Shown: positions 41,127 through 49,965 of the stretch, piece after piece
How the letters are laid out: every line of letters begins with the position of its first letter
Numbering within the stretch: the stretch's first letter is position 1
DNA from: Pseudothioclava sp033100795
Lineage (GTDB): Bacteria > Pseudomonadota > Alphaproteobacteria > Rhodobacterales > Rhodobacteraceae
Assembly: GCF_033100795.1 (NCBI RefSeq)
Contig: NZ_JAWLVI010000001.1
Span: forward strand, 992,001-1,056,000
Direction: 5' to 3'
Length of the DNA stretch: 64,000 nt
Notes under the pieces: generated by a model
The model's input: only the letters and a program-made list of their open reading frames with translations
What the model was told of the DNA's origin: nothing
The model's database searches: none
Made by a program: the position numbers and the translations under genes

Positions 41127-42782
41127 CTATCGCTGCGCGGCCTGCCAGTCTCCATGCACCCAAGGCTCGTTATTCACCGCAGACAGCGAGCGGCCCAGGA
41201 TATGGTCCGCCATCTTCTCGCCCACCATGATCGAGGGACCATTCAGGTTGCCATTGGTGATCCGCGGGAAGACCGAGCTATCAGCGACACGCAAGCCCTG
41301 CACGCCGATGACGCGCCCCTCGGGGTCGACCACCGCGCCCGGATCATCCGCCGCCCCCATGCGCGCCGTGCCGCAGGGGTGATAGGCGCTTTCGGCGTGC
41401 TCGCGGATGAAGGCGTCGATCCCGGCATCGCTTTGCACGCGCGCCCCGGGCTGGATTTCGTGCTTCACATGCGCGGTCATCGCCTCTTGCGCGAAAATTT
41501 CGCGGGTCAGGCGCACCACTTTGCGGAACTCGTCCCAGTCGTCGGGATGCGACATATAGTTGAAGCGGATCGAGGGCGCATCCTTCGGGTCGCCCGAACG
41601 CAGCGACACCCGCCCGCGCGATTTCGACCGCATCGGGCCAGTGTGGACCTGAAACCCGTGCCCCTCTGCCGATGCTTTGCCGTCATAGCGCACGGCGATC
41701 GGCAGAAAATGATACTGAATGTCAGGGTATTCGACCCCCTTGTCCGAACGGATAAAGCCGCAGGCCTCAAACTGGTTCGACGCGCCAAGCCCCTTTTTCG
41801 TGAACAGCCATTGCGCCCCGATCAGCGCCTTGCCCCACAGGTTCCAATAGCGGAACAGCGTGATCGGCTGCTTGGCGGCGAATTGCATATAGACCTCAAG
41901 GTGGTCTTGCAGATTGCCACCCACGCCTGCGCGATCTGCGATCACGTTGATACCATGCTCGGCCAGATGCGCGGCAGGGCCGACGCCCGACAGCATCAAC
42001 AGCTTCGGCGTGTTGATCGAGCTTGCCGCCAGAACGACCTCGGCACGCGCGCGGATCACCTTGACCGCGCCGCCCTGCTCGACCTCGACACCGATGGCGC
42101 GGGTGCCGTCAAACACAACCTTGCGGGCCAGTGCGCGCACGATCTGCACACGCCCCGACTTCATCGCTGGCCGCAGATAGGCGTTGGCCGTGGACCAGCG
42201 CCGCCCCTTCCAGATCGTCGCTTCCATCGGGCCAAAGCCCTCTTGCCGGTAGCCGTTATAATCGGCGGTATAGCCATAGCCCGCCTGCTGACCGGCCTCG
42301 ATAAAGGCCTTGAACAGCGGGTTCTTGCGCGGCCCGCGCGTGATATGCAGCGGCCCCTTGTCGCCACGGAACGCAGGGTCGCCCCCGTCCGCGCCGCCGT
42401 GCCAATGCTCCATCCGCTTGAAATAGGGCAGCACATCGGCATAGCCCCAGCCGCGCGCGCCACTTTCGGCCCAGTGGTCGAAGTCGCGCGCATGTCCGCG
42501 CACAAACACCATCCCGTTGATCGAGGACGACCCGCCAATCACCTTGCCCCTCGGCGTGACCAGACGGCGCCCGCCAAGGCCCGGCTCCGGTTCCGACTGA
42601 TAGCCCCAGTCGTAAACGCCCATGTTCATCGGGTAAGACAGCGCCGCCGGCATCTGGATAAACGGCCCCGCGTCCGTGCCGCCATGCTCGATAATCAAGA
42701 CCTGCTTGCCGGCTTCCGCCAGCCGATAGGCCAAAGCCGATCCGCCAGAGCCTGCCCCGACAATCACATATTCCGCTTCCAT
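41127..42782 (-). CDS. betA: Choline dehydrogenase
   Basis: 551 aa GMC oxidoreductase. FAD-binding N-terminus YVIVGAGSGGSALAYRLAEA, GMC signatures VIGGSSSINGMVFVRGHARD and INTPKLLMLSGVG, and catalytic-site His in SAYHPCGTARMG. It oxidises choline to betaine aldehyde at the membrane. The ATG at 42782 is chosen; the extension to a TTG at 42812 is unlikely. It is the last gene of the betI-betC-betB-betA operon. Confidence 0.96.
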   Translation of the reverse strand: MEAEYVIVGAGSGGSALAYRLAEAGKQVLIIEHGGTDAGPFIQMPAALSYPMNMGVYDWGYQSEPEPGLGGRRLVTPRGKVIGGSSSINGMVFVRGHARDFDHWAESGARGWGYADVLPYFKRMEHWHGGADGGDPAFRGDKGPLHITRGPRKNPLFKAFIEAGQQAGYGYTADYNGYRQEGFGPMEATIWKGRRWSTANAYLRPAMKSGRVQIVRALARKVVFDGTRAIGVEVEQGGAVKVIRARAEVVLAASSINTPKLLMLSGVGPAAHLAEHGINVIADRAGVGGNLQDHLEVYMQFAAKQPITLFRYWNLWGKALIGAQWLFTKKGLGASNQFEACGFIRSDKGVEYPDIQYHFLPIAVRYDGKASAEGHGFQVHTGPMRSKSRGRVSLRSGDPKDAPSIRFNYMSHPDDWDEFRKVVRLTREIFAQEAMTAHVKHEIQPGARVQSDAGIDAFIREHAESAYHPCGTARMGAADDPGAVVDPEGRVIGVQGLRVADSSVFPRITNGNLNGPSIMVGEKMADHILGRSLSAVNNEPWVHGDWQAAQR

Positions 42783-42830
42783 GACGTTCCGCTTTCGACT
42801 TGTGGTTTCCAAAAGGGGCTTGGCGCCCGC

Positions 42831-44306
42831 TTAATAGGGGCTATCGACGGGGTTCAGCCCGACATAGACCGCCTTGACCTGTGTGTAATGCTCGATAGCC
42901 GCGCGCGAGTTTTCGCGCCCAAGCCCCGAGGCTTTGACCGCCCCGAACGGCATCTGCACCGGCGTCAGGTTATAGGCGTTGATCCAGCAGGTGCCCGCCT
43001 GCAACTGCCCGATCACCCGATGCCCGCGCGCAAGATCGCCCGTGAACACCCCCGCCGCCAGCCCGAACTCGGTGCCGTTTGCCCGCGCGATCACCTCCTC
43101 TTCGGTCTCGAAATCGAGAACCGACATGACGGGGCCGAAAATCTCTTCGCGGGCGATGGTCATCTCGTCGGTGACATCGGCAAAAACGGTCGGCTGCACG
43201 AAAAGCGCGCCCTCATTGCCCGCAGCACCACCGCAGACCAGCCGCGCGCCCTCGGCCTTGGCGGTCTCGATATAGCCCAGAACCTTGTCGAATTGCGTGC
43301 GATTCACCAGCGGCCCGAATTGCGTCTCTGCCACCAACGGATCGCCCGCGACAATCGCGCCCGTGCGCTCGGCCAGACGCTTGAGGAACGTCTCCTTGAT
43401 GCCCTTTTGCACGAAGACCCGCGTCCCGTTCGAGCAGATCTGCCCGGACGAATAGAAATTCGCCAGCATCGCCGCCCCGATGGCATCCTCGATCGAGGCG
43501 TCATCAAAGATAATCAGCGGCGACTTGCCGCCCAGCTCCATCGTGACATGCTTCATGCCCGCCGCAGCCGCCGCATAGACCCGCGCGCCAGTGGGCACGG
43601 ACCCCGTCAACGATACCTTCGCCACGCGCGGATCGGTCGCCAGTGCGGCTCCCACCGCGCCGAAGCCCTGCACCACGTTGAACACCCCCGCAGGCATACC
43701 GGCTTCGATGAAAATCTCGGCCAGTTTCAGCGCGCCGAGGGGCGTGACCTCGGATGGCTTGAACACCATCGCGTTGCCGGTCGAAAGCGAAGGCGCGGCC
43801 TTCCAGCAGGCGATCTGGCTGGGATAGTTCCACGCGCCGATGCCGACGCAAACCCCCAAAGGCTCGCGGATGGTATAGGCGAAATCACCGCCCAAGGGGA
43901 TCGTTTCGCCTGTCAGCGTCGGCGCCAGCCCCGCGAAATATTCAAGGCTGTCCGCGCCCGAAGGCCAGTCCGCGACCTCGGTTTCCTGAATCGGCTTGCC
44001 GGTATCAAGCGTTTCAAGGCGCGCAAGCTCTGGCCCCCGTTCGCGGATAATCATGGCGGCACGCTGCAACACCCGCGCGCGGTCCACCGGGGCCAGCGCA
44101 GCCCAGTCCTTTTGCGCGCGCCCGGCCGAGGCTATCGCGCGGTCGATCACCTCGGGCGTGGCGGCGTGAAGGCGCGCGATCACCTCGCCCGTGTAGGGAT
44201 AGGTCACGACAATTTCGTCACCATCCGATTCAACATACGCGCCGTCGATGAAATGGCTGGCTTTGGGTTGCGCGCTAAGCATGGGCGTCTCCGGTAGGTT
44301 ATTCAT
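42831..44306 (-). CDS. betB: Betaine aldehyde dehydrogenase
   Basis: 491 aa NAD(P)-dependent aldehyde dehydrogenase. Catalytic Cys in NFYSSGQICSNGTRVFVQ, general base Glu in VTMELGGKSPLI, and the cofactor loop SLTGSVPTGARV. The YxxGQICSNGTRV block is typical of BetB. It converts betaine aldehyde to glycine betaine. The start may be 44306 or the second Met at 44282. Between betC (9 nt upstream) and betA. Confidence 0.96.
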   Translation of the reverse strand: MNNLPETPMLSAQPKASHFIDGAYVESDGDEIVVTYPYTGEVIARLHAATPEVIDRAIASAGRAQKDWAALAPVDRARVLQRAAMIIRERGPELARLETLDTGKPIQETEVADWPSGADSLEYFAGLAPTLTGETIPLGGDFAYTIREPLGVCVGIGAWNYPSQIACWKAAPSLSTGNAMVFKPSEVTPLGALKLAEIFIEAGMPAGVFNVVQGFGAVGAALATDPRVAKVSLTGSVPTGARVYAAAAAGMKHVTMELGGKSPLIIFDDASIEDAIGAAMLANFYSSGQICSNGTRVFVQKGIKETFLKRLAERTGAIVAGDPLVAETQFGPLVNRTQFDKVLGYIETAKAEGARLVCGGAAGNEGALFVQPTVFADVTDEMTIAREEIFGPVMSVLDFETEEEVIARANGTEFGLAAGVFTGDLARGHRVIGQLQAGTCWINAYNLTPVQMPFGAVKASGLGRENSRAAIEHYTQVKAVYVGLNPVDSPY

Positions 44307-44315
44307 TTGGCTGGA

Positions 44316-45824
44316 TTATTCGCCGCGCGGGAAGCGCTGGCCTTCCTCCAGAACGTTCAGGTCCATGTGGTTGCGCATGTAACGCTCGGACGCTTTCTTG
44401 AGGGGCTGATAGTCCCACGGGAAATAGGCGCCATTGCGCAGCGCCTCGTAGACGACCCAGCGGCGCGCCTGCGACTGGCGCACCTCGGCGTCATAGGCGG
44501 CCAGATCCCACATCCCTTCGGCCTCGGCTTTCAACGTGGCAAGCGTTTCAGCCGAGGCCGGTTCGGTCGCAAGGTTATTCATCTCATGCGGATCGGCCTC
44601 GAGGTCGAACAGCTGATCGGGGTCAAGCGCACAGAAATTCGCCTTGTATTTGCCCCGCCGCAGGCTGACGAGCGGCGCATAAGAGCCTTCGGCAGCATAT
44701 TCGACGCGCACCGGCGCCTCGCGCCCCTGCCCGTTCGCCAAAGGCACCAGCGAAATCCCGTCGGTCCACGGCATCACTTCGGACAGGTCGATCTGCGCCA
44801 GATCGCAAACGGTCGGCAACACATCCAGCGTCGAGACCGGCTCTTCGTAAAGCCCCGCCTGCACACCTTCGGCGGCCACCATCAGCGGCACGCGCGACGA
44901 GCCTTCAAAGAAGCTCATCTTGAACCATGCGCCGCGCTCGCCCAGCATATCGCCGTGATCCGAGACAAAGACGATGATCGCCTCTTGCCGCGTGGTTTCC
45001 AGCACCTCGAGGATTTCACCGATCTTGTCGTCGATATAGGAAATATTCGCGAAATAGGCGCGGCGCGAGCGTTCGACATCGGTGTCCGTAATCTCGAAAT
45101 TCGCCATATCCGAGGCGTGGTAAAGCCGCTGGCTATGCGGGTCCATCTCGTCAAAGGGGATCGGCGCGACCTCGGGGTGCAGATGCGCGCAATCCTCGTA
45201 GAGATCCCAGTATTTCTTGCGCGCGACATAGGGGTCGTGCGGGTGGGTAAAGCTGACCGTCAGGCACCACGGGCGTTCGTCATGGCCACGCGCCAGATCA
45301 TAGAGCTTGCGGCACGCCTCATAGGCGACCTCGTCGTCATATTCGAGCTGGTTGGTGATCTCGGCCACGCCCGCACCCGTCACCGAGCCCATGTTGTGAT
45401 ACCACCAGTCGATCCGCTCACCGGGCTTGCGGTAATCCGGCGTCCAGCCGAAATCGGCGGGGTAGATGTCGGTCGTCAGGCGTTCCTCGAACCCGTGCAT
45501 CTGGTCGGGACCGACGAAATGCATCTTGCCCGACAGCGTGGTCTGATAGCCCGCGCGGCGCAGATGGTGGGCATAGGTCGGGATGTCCGAGCAAAACTCG
45601 GCCGCGTTGTCATAGACCCGCGTGCGGCGCGGCAATTGCCCCGACATAAAGGACGCCCGCGCCGGTGCGCACAGCGGGCTGGCGGTATAGGCGTTGCGAA
45701 ACCGCGCGGACCGCTTTGCCAGCTTTTTCAGGTTCGGCGCATGGAGCCACTCTGCCGGCCCGTCGGGAAACAGCGTCCCGTTCAGCTGATCGACCATCAG
45801 GATCAGGATATTCGGGCGGGTCAT
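44316..45824 (-). CDS. betC: Choline sulfatase
   Basis: 502 aa arylsulfatase-fold enzyme that hydrolyses choline-O-sulfate to choline and sulfate. The sulfatase signature CAPAR is at residues 52-56 (SPLCAPARASFMSGQ); Cys52 should be converted to formylglycine. Metal ligands are in ILILMVDQLNG and VSDHGDMLGERG. The C-terminal extension QPLKKASERYMRNHMDLN is typical of BetC. It starts 1 nt before the betI stop end, so betI and betC are coupled. Confidence 0.95.
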   Translation of the reverse strand: MTRPNILILMVDQLNGTLFPDGPAEWLHAPNLKKLAKRSARFRNAYTASPLCAPARASFMSGQLPRRTRVYDNAAEFCSDIPTYAHHLRRAGYQTTLSGKMHFVGPDQMHGFEERLTTDIYPADFGWTPDYRKPGERIDWWYHNMGSVTGAGVAEITNQLEYDDEVAYEACRKLYDLARGHDERPWCLTVSFTHPHDPYVARKKYWDLYEDCAHLHPEVAPIPFDEMDPHSQRLYHASDMANFEITDTDVERSRRAYFANISYIDDKIGEILEVLETTRQEAIIVFVSDHGDMLGERGAWFKMSFFEGSSRVPLMVAAEGVQAGLYEEPVSTLDVLPTVCDLAQIDLSEVMPWTDGISLVPLANGQGREAPVRVEYAAEGSYAPLVSLRRGKYKANFCALDPDQLFDLEADPHEMNNLATEPASAETLATLKAEAEGMWDLAAYDAEVRQSQARRWVVYEALRNGAYFPWDYQPLKKASERYMRNHMDLNVLEEGQRFPRGE

Positions 45825-46406
45825 TCAGTCCTCCAGCTCATGCATAAGGGTATCAAGGACAAGCGAAATCGCCGCCGTCCGGTCCAGTCGGTTGCGCGCG
45901 GGCGCAAGGGCGGCGCGCAGGTAAAGCCCGTCGATCTGCGCGCCAAGCGCCTCGGCGACGCGCGGCGCGCGCGCGCCCACCAGCGGGCGCAGATCGTAGA
46001 TCAGGTTCGAGGAAAGCCGTCGGTGATAGACCCCCAAAAGCCGCCGCGCCTCGGGTTCGGTCTGGGCCAGAACGTAAAAATTCAGCCACGCGCTCACCAC
46101 CTCGCGCCGGAACGACCCCGCCGCGAACGACGCATGGACGATGGCCTCGACCCGCTCGCGATTCGTCGTGGCCGCAGCCAGCGCGCCGCGCACCTCGGCG
46201 CCGAAGATCGTCAGCACATGGCGCATCGTCGCCAGAAAGATTTGCTCTTTCGACCCGAAATAATGGTGCGCCAATGCCGAGGACACCCCCGCCCTACGGG
46301 CGATCTGCGCGACGGTGACCTCAAGGGACCCCCGCACGCCGATCTCATGGATGGTTGCCTTGACGATATCGGCTCGTCGTTTAGGTTCTGCGCTGACCTT
46401 CGCCAT
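45825..46406 (-). CDS. betI: Transcriptional repressor BetI (TetR family)
   Basis: 193 aa from the ATG at 46406 (MAKVSAEPKRRADIVKATIH), which matches the usual BetI start (MPKVG-x-E-P-x-RR); 11 extra residues upstream are possible but not homologous. The HTH is VAQIARRAGVSSALAHHYFG. BetI represses bet genes until choline is present. It lies first in the operon and is divergent from choX; a perfect 14-nt palindrome in the shared promoter is a good operator candidate. Confidence 0.93.
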   Translation of the reverse strand: MAKVSAEPKRRADIVKATIHEIGVRGSLEVTVAQIARRAGVSSALAHHYFGSKEQIFLATMRHVLTIFGAEVRGALAAATTNRERVEAIVHASFAAGSFRREVVSAWLNFYVLAQTEPEARRLLGVYHRRLSSNLIYDLRPLVGARAPRVAEALGAQIDGLYLRAALAPARNRLDRTAAISLVLDTLMHELED

Positions 46407-46453
46407 CGGTTTTCCCAAAAAAACTGTTGCAAAGATCATTCTGGGATGAGTTT

Positions 46454-46467
46454 ATTGACTCGTCAAT
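46454..46467. promoter_or_regulatory. BetI operator candidate
   Basis: ATTGAC-TC-GTCAAT is a perfect palindrome in the divergent betI/choX promoter region, 48 nt upstream of betI and 73 nt upstream of choX. Known BetI sites contain ATTGA...TCAAT half sites, so this could control both directions at once. Confidence 0.6.
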
Positions 46468-46539
46468 CAACAAAAAGGCCGACAGCGCAGGATTCGCAGG
46501 ACGCGCCAAGGCATGACAACGCACACAGGGAGTGCAAAC

Positions 46540-47454
46540 ATGACGCACAAGACCGCTCTTTCCACTTTGGCCCTTATTGCCGCCGCTGGCATGGCACAGG
46601 CCGAATGTTCCAAAGTTACTTTCTCGGACGTGGGCTGGACCGACATCACCACCACCACTTCGGCAACCAAGCAGGTGCTTCAGGCGCTTGGCTACGAGGT
46701 GGACGTCAAGATCGTCTCGGTGCCGGTGACCTTCGCCTCGATTGATTCGGGCGACATCGACGTGTTCCTCGGCAACTGGATGCCCGCGCAGGCCGGTGCC
46801 ATCGGCCCCTATCTGGACAAGGGCACCATCGTTACGCTGAACGAGAACCTTGTCGGCACGAAATACACGCTCGCCGTTCCGAAATACCTTTGGGACAAGG
46901 GGCTGCAAAGCTACGCCGATGTGGCCAAGTTCAAGGATGAACTGGGCGGCAAGATCTACGGCATCGAGCCGGGCAACGAAGGCAACGGCTATCTGATCTC
47001 GCTGACCGAAGCGGGCGGCCTGTTCGAGGGCTTCGAGGTTGTCGAAAGCTCGGAACAAGGGATGCTGGCACAGGTTGGCCGGGTCTACCCGAACCAGGGC
47101 GGCGTGGTCTTCCTTGGCTGGGAACCGCACCCGATGAACTCGAACTATGAACTGAAATACCTGCCGGGCGGCGAGGATTTCTTCGGCGGCGAAGGTCAGG
47201 TCTACACCGTCGCGCGTCAGGGCTTTGCAGATGCTTGCCCGAACGTCGCCAAGATGTTGACCAACCAGAAGTTCAGCCTCGCGATGGAAAACCAGATCAT
47301 GGGCGAGATCCTCGACAATGGCGTCGAGCCGGATACGGCGGTTCTCGACTGGATCAAGGCCAACCCCGATGCGATCACGCCCTGGCTTGACGGTGTGACC
47401 ACCGTTGACGGCAAGGACGGTCTGGCCGCGGTTAAATCGGGCCTCGGTCTCTAA
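46540..47454 (+). CDS. choX: Choline ABC transporter periplasmic binding protein
   Basis: 304 aa from the ATG at 46540 (CAGGGAGTG upstream); signal peptide MTHKTALSTLALIAAAGMAQ-A/E. ChoX features: VGWTDITTTTSATKQVLQAL, DVFLGNWMPAQ, and FLGWEPHPMNSNYELKYL. Trp33, Trp80 and Trp194 fit the aromatic box that holds the quaternary ammonium group. It delivers choline (and acetylcholine in homologues) to ChoWV. It is followed by a strong hairpin with T run. Confidence 0.95.
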   Translation: MTHKTALSTLALIAAAGMAQAECSKVTFSDVGWTDITTTTSATKQVLQALGYEVDVKIVSVPVTFASIDSGDIDVFLGNWMPAQAGAIGPYLDKGTIVTLNENLVGTKYTLAVPKYLWDKGLQSYADVAKFKDELGGKIYGIEPGNEGNGYLISLTEAGGLFEGFEVVESSEQGMLAQVGRVYPNQGGVVFLGWEPHPMNSNYELKYLPGGEDFFGGEGQVYTVARQGFADACPNVAKMLTNQKFSLAMENQIMGEILDNGVEPDTAVLDWIKANPDAITPWLDGVTTVDGKDGLAAVKSGLGL

Positions 47455-47460
47455 GTTCGC

Positions 47461-47498
47461 AGGCCCCGGAGTGTGCTGCTCCGGGGCCTGTCGTTTTT
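47461..47498 (+). terminator. Terminator-like hairpin between choX and choW
   Basis: AGGCCCCGGAG (47461-47471) / CTCCGGGGCCT (47479-47489), a perfect 11-bp stem, followed by GTCGTTTTT. A full intrinsic terminator inside the cho operon, so choWV are probably expressed at a lower level by read-through, or from a second promoter in the 98 nt that follow. Confidence 0.75.
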
Positions 47499-47596
47499 CA
47501 CGTTTCGCAGGTCGCGCCCTTGGGGCCGAGGCGCCGGTATCGCGCCACTGTTAACCTTTGAAACGCGCCTTCCCCGGCAAGAACAGGACAACGTGC

Positions 47597-48430
47597 ATGG
47601 ATTGGCTCACCACCAAGATCCCCGTGGGTAAAACCGCTAAAATCGTCTTTGACTGGCTTCAGTTCCACGGCAGCGCCTTTTTCGATGGCATCGCCGCCGC
47701 GATGGAGAGCCTGATCCAGGCGATCCTCTGGGTTTTGCAAACGCCGCCTCCGCTGGCCGTGATTGCTGTCTTCGTCGCAATCACCTGGGGCTTGCAGCGC
47801 AACTGGAAAACCGCGTTGCTGGTCGCGCTTGGGTTTCTGTTCATCCTCAATCAGGGCTATTGGAAAAACACCACCGAAAGCCTGACGCTGGTGCTCTCGG
47901 CCTGCGCGATCTGCATGGCGATCGGCGTGCCGATCGGCATCGCTGCGGCCCACCGCCCGCGCCTGTATACCACGATGCAGCCGGTCCTTGACCTGATGCA
48001 AACCCTACCGACCTTCGTCTACCTGATCCCCGCGATTGTGTTCTTCGGCCTTGGCATGGTGCCGGGCCTGATTGCGACGGTGATTTTCGTGCTGCCCGCG
48101 CCGATCCGCCTGACCCATCTGGGTGTTTCGTCCACGCCGCAAGCACTGCTTGAGGCCGCCCGCGCTTTCGGCGCCACCTCGCGACAGGTGCTTTGGAAGG
48201 TCGAACTGCCCTATGCCCTGCCCCAGATCATGGCGGGCCTCAATCAGGCAATCATGCTGTCGCTCTCGATGGTGGTCATCGCCGCGATGGTCGGCGCGAA
48301 CGGCCTGGGTGTGCCGGTTGTGCGCGCGCTCAATTCCGTCAACACCGCGCTCGGCTTTGAATCCGGCATCATCATCGTCGTCGTCGCGATCATCCTTGAC
48401 CGTATGCTCCGCGTGGGAGACAAGAAATGA
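47597..48430 (+). CDS. choW: Choline ABC transporter permease
   Basis: 277 aa inner-membrane permease of the ProW/OpuAB type. The chosen ATG at 47597 (MDWLTTKIPVGK) has AACAGGA upstream; the reading from 47558 adds 13 non-homologous residues. EAA loop: STPQALLEAARAFGATSRQV. It overlaps choV by 4 nt (ATGA). It works with ChoX and ChoV to import choline. Confidence 0.94.
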   Translation: MDWLTTKIPVGKTAKIVFDWLQFHGSAFFDGIAAAMESLIQAILWVLQTPPPLAVIAVFVAITWGLQRNWKTALLVALGFLFILNQGYWKNTTESLTLVLSACAICMAIGVPIGIAAAHRPRLYTTMQPVLDLMQTLPTFVYLIPAIVFFGLGMVPGLIATVIFVLPAPIRLTHLGVSSTPQALLEAARAFGATSRQVLWKVELPYALPQIMAGLNQAIMLSLSMVVIAAMVGANGLGVPVVRALNSVNTALGFESGIIIVVVAIILDRMLRVGDKK

Positions 48431-49437
48431 CCCGCACCGCTGTTAAATTCGACAATGTTTCCATCGTCTTCGGGGATCGCCCCGACCGCGCCCTGCCTTT
48501 GATGGACGAAAACCTTACCCGCGCCGAGGTGCAGGAAAAGACCGGCCAGATCCTCGGCGTGCATGATTGCTCGCTTGAGGTGGCCGAGGGCGAAATCCTT
48601 GTGCTGATGGGGCTGTCGGGGTCCGGCAAATCCACGCTTCTGCGCGCAGTCAACGGGCTGAATCCCGTCTGTCGCGGTGCCGTGCATGTCTGGGATGGTG
48701 ATGGTCTGGTCGATGTGACCCATGCCTCGCCCGCCACTCTGCGCCACGTCCGCCTGACCCGCGTCGCGATGGTGTTCCAGCAATTCGGCCTGCTGCCCTG
48801 GCGCTCTGTGCGCGAAAACGTCGGGCTTGGGCTGGAACTGGGCGGCATGACCAAACCCGAGCGGCGCGCGCGTGTCGATCAGCAGCTGGAGCTTGTCGGC
48901 CTGTCGGACTGGGCCGAGCGCAAGGTCGGTGAGCTTTCGGGCGGTATGCAGCAGCGCGTCGGCCTTGCCCGCGCCTTTGCCACCGATGCGCCGATCCTTC
49001 TGATGGACGAGCCTTTCTCGGCGCTTGACCCGCTGATCCGCGCCAAGCTGCAAGACGAACTTCTGGAGCTTCAGCAAAAGCTTAGACGCACGATCATCTT
49101 CGTCAGTCACGATCTGGACGAGGCGTTCAAACTGGGCAACCGGATCGCGCTGATGGAGGGCGGGCGCATCGTGCAGCTAGGCACCGCGCGCGAGATTATC
49201 GCCAATCCGGTCGATGATTATGTCGCCGATTTCGTGGCCCATATGAACCCGCTTGGCGTGCTGACTGCCGAAGATTTGGCCGAAGACGGCTCCGCCGACG
49301 GCCCGACGCTCGCACCCGACACGCCGGTCAAAACCGTGATGGAGATGCTGCGCGAGATGCCGCAGGTGGCGCTGAGCGACGGGCGTCGGATCACCCGCGA
49401 AGGGGTGATCGCCAAGCTGATCGACCCGCGCGGCTAA
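48427..49437 (+). CDS. choV: Choline ABC transporter ATP-binding protein
   Basis: 336 aa. Walker A GLSGSGKSTLL (about 62-72), signature LSGGMQQRVGLARA (about 171), Walker B ILLMDEPFSALDP, and H-loop VSHDLDEA. ProV/OpuAA subfamily, with a short C-terminal part (TPVKTVMEMLREMPQVALSD) that resembles a partial CBS-like region. The N-terminal block RALPLMDENLTRAEVQEKTG is typical of ChoV. Last gene of choXWV. Confidence 0.95.
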   Translation: MTRTAVKFDNVSIVFGDRPDRALPLMDENLTRAEVQEKTGQILGVHDCSLEVAEGEILVLMGLSGSGKSTLLRAVNGLNPVCRGAVHVWDGDGLVDVTHASPATLRHVRLTRVAMVFQQFGLLPWRSVRENVGLGLELGGMTKPERRARVDQQLELVGLSDWAERKVGELSGGMQQRVGLARAFATDAPILLMDEPFSALDPLIRAKLQDELLELQQKLRRTIIFVSHDLDEAFKLGNRIALMEGGRIVQLGTAREIIANPVDDYVADFVAHMNPLGVLTAEDLAEDGSADGPTLAPDTPVKTVMEMLREMPQVALSDGRRITREGVIAKLIDPRG

Positions 49438-49440
49438 ACC

Positions 49441-49833
49441 TTAGCGCGCCTGCCCGGCGGCCAGTTCAGCGGGCAGCGTAGTGATAAGCTCACGAATGAT
49501 CGCCTGCGACAACTCGCTGTCGAACAGATCGTTATTCTGCTCGATCACCGCAAGGATCGGGGCGACATCCTGCGCAAGTTCGGGTGCGCCCGGATCGCCC
49601 AGACGAGCCTCGCGGACGCTGTCTTCCTCGGCCAGACGGGCGGCCTCTTGCAAAATCGGCGGGGCGAACTGGATGCTCGCGCTCAGTTCTGCCTGCGCGG
49701 ACGACAGATCGGACAGCGTGCTCGCAATCGGCGGGAAGGTCTCGGTATAGCCGAAAGCTGGCGACATGACGGCCAGCAGGGCCAGACTCATGGTGGCCCC
49801 GAGGGCCAGCTCGACAACAGATCGTTGTGCCAT
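49441..49833 (-). CDS. Exported hypothetical protein next to choV
   Basis: 130 aa from the ATG at 49833 (MAQRSVVELALGATMSLALL...); 15 more residues upstream to 49878 are possible. A signal peptide ends near SPAFG/Y. The mature part is acidic and helical (LSDLSSAQAELSASIQFAPP, EARLGDPGAPELAQDVAPIL). No Cys. No family recognised. It converges with choV, stops 3 nt apart. Confidence 0.6.
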   Translation of the reverse strand: MAQRSVVELALGATMSLALLAVMSPAFGYTETFPPIASTLSDLSSAQAELSASIQFAPPILQEAARLAEEDSVREARLGDPGAPELAQDVAPILAVIEQNNDLFDSELSQAIIRELITTLPAELAAGQAR

Positions 49834-49965
49834 TGCTCTACTCACACCAGATATCCATACGGGCATTAACCCTTCCATCTGGTTAATACCTTCGGGCGTC
49901 TGGCGCGATGGCGCATGGGGATGATGGCGCGACCCAATGGGCCAGCCTCATAGCCGAAAGGATAG

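Noticed and set aside
41154..44297. 1047-codon open frame on the + strand across betA and betB
   Set aside because: It spans the intergenic gap and two convincing genes on the other strand; no homology pattern of its own.
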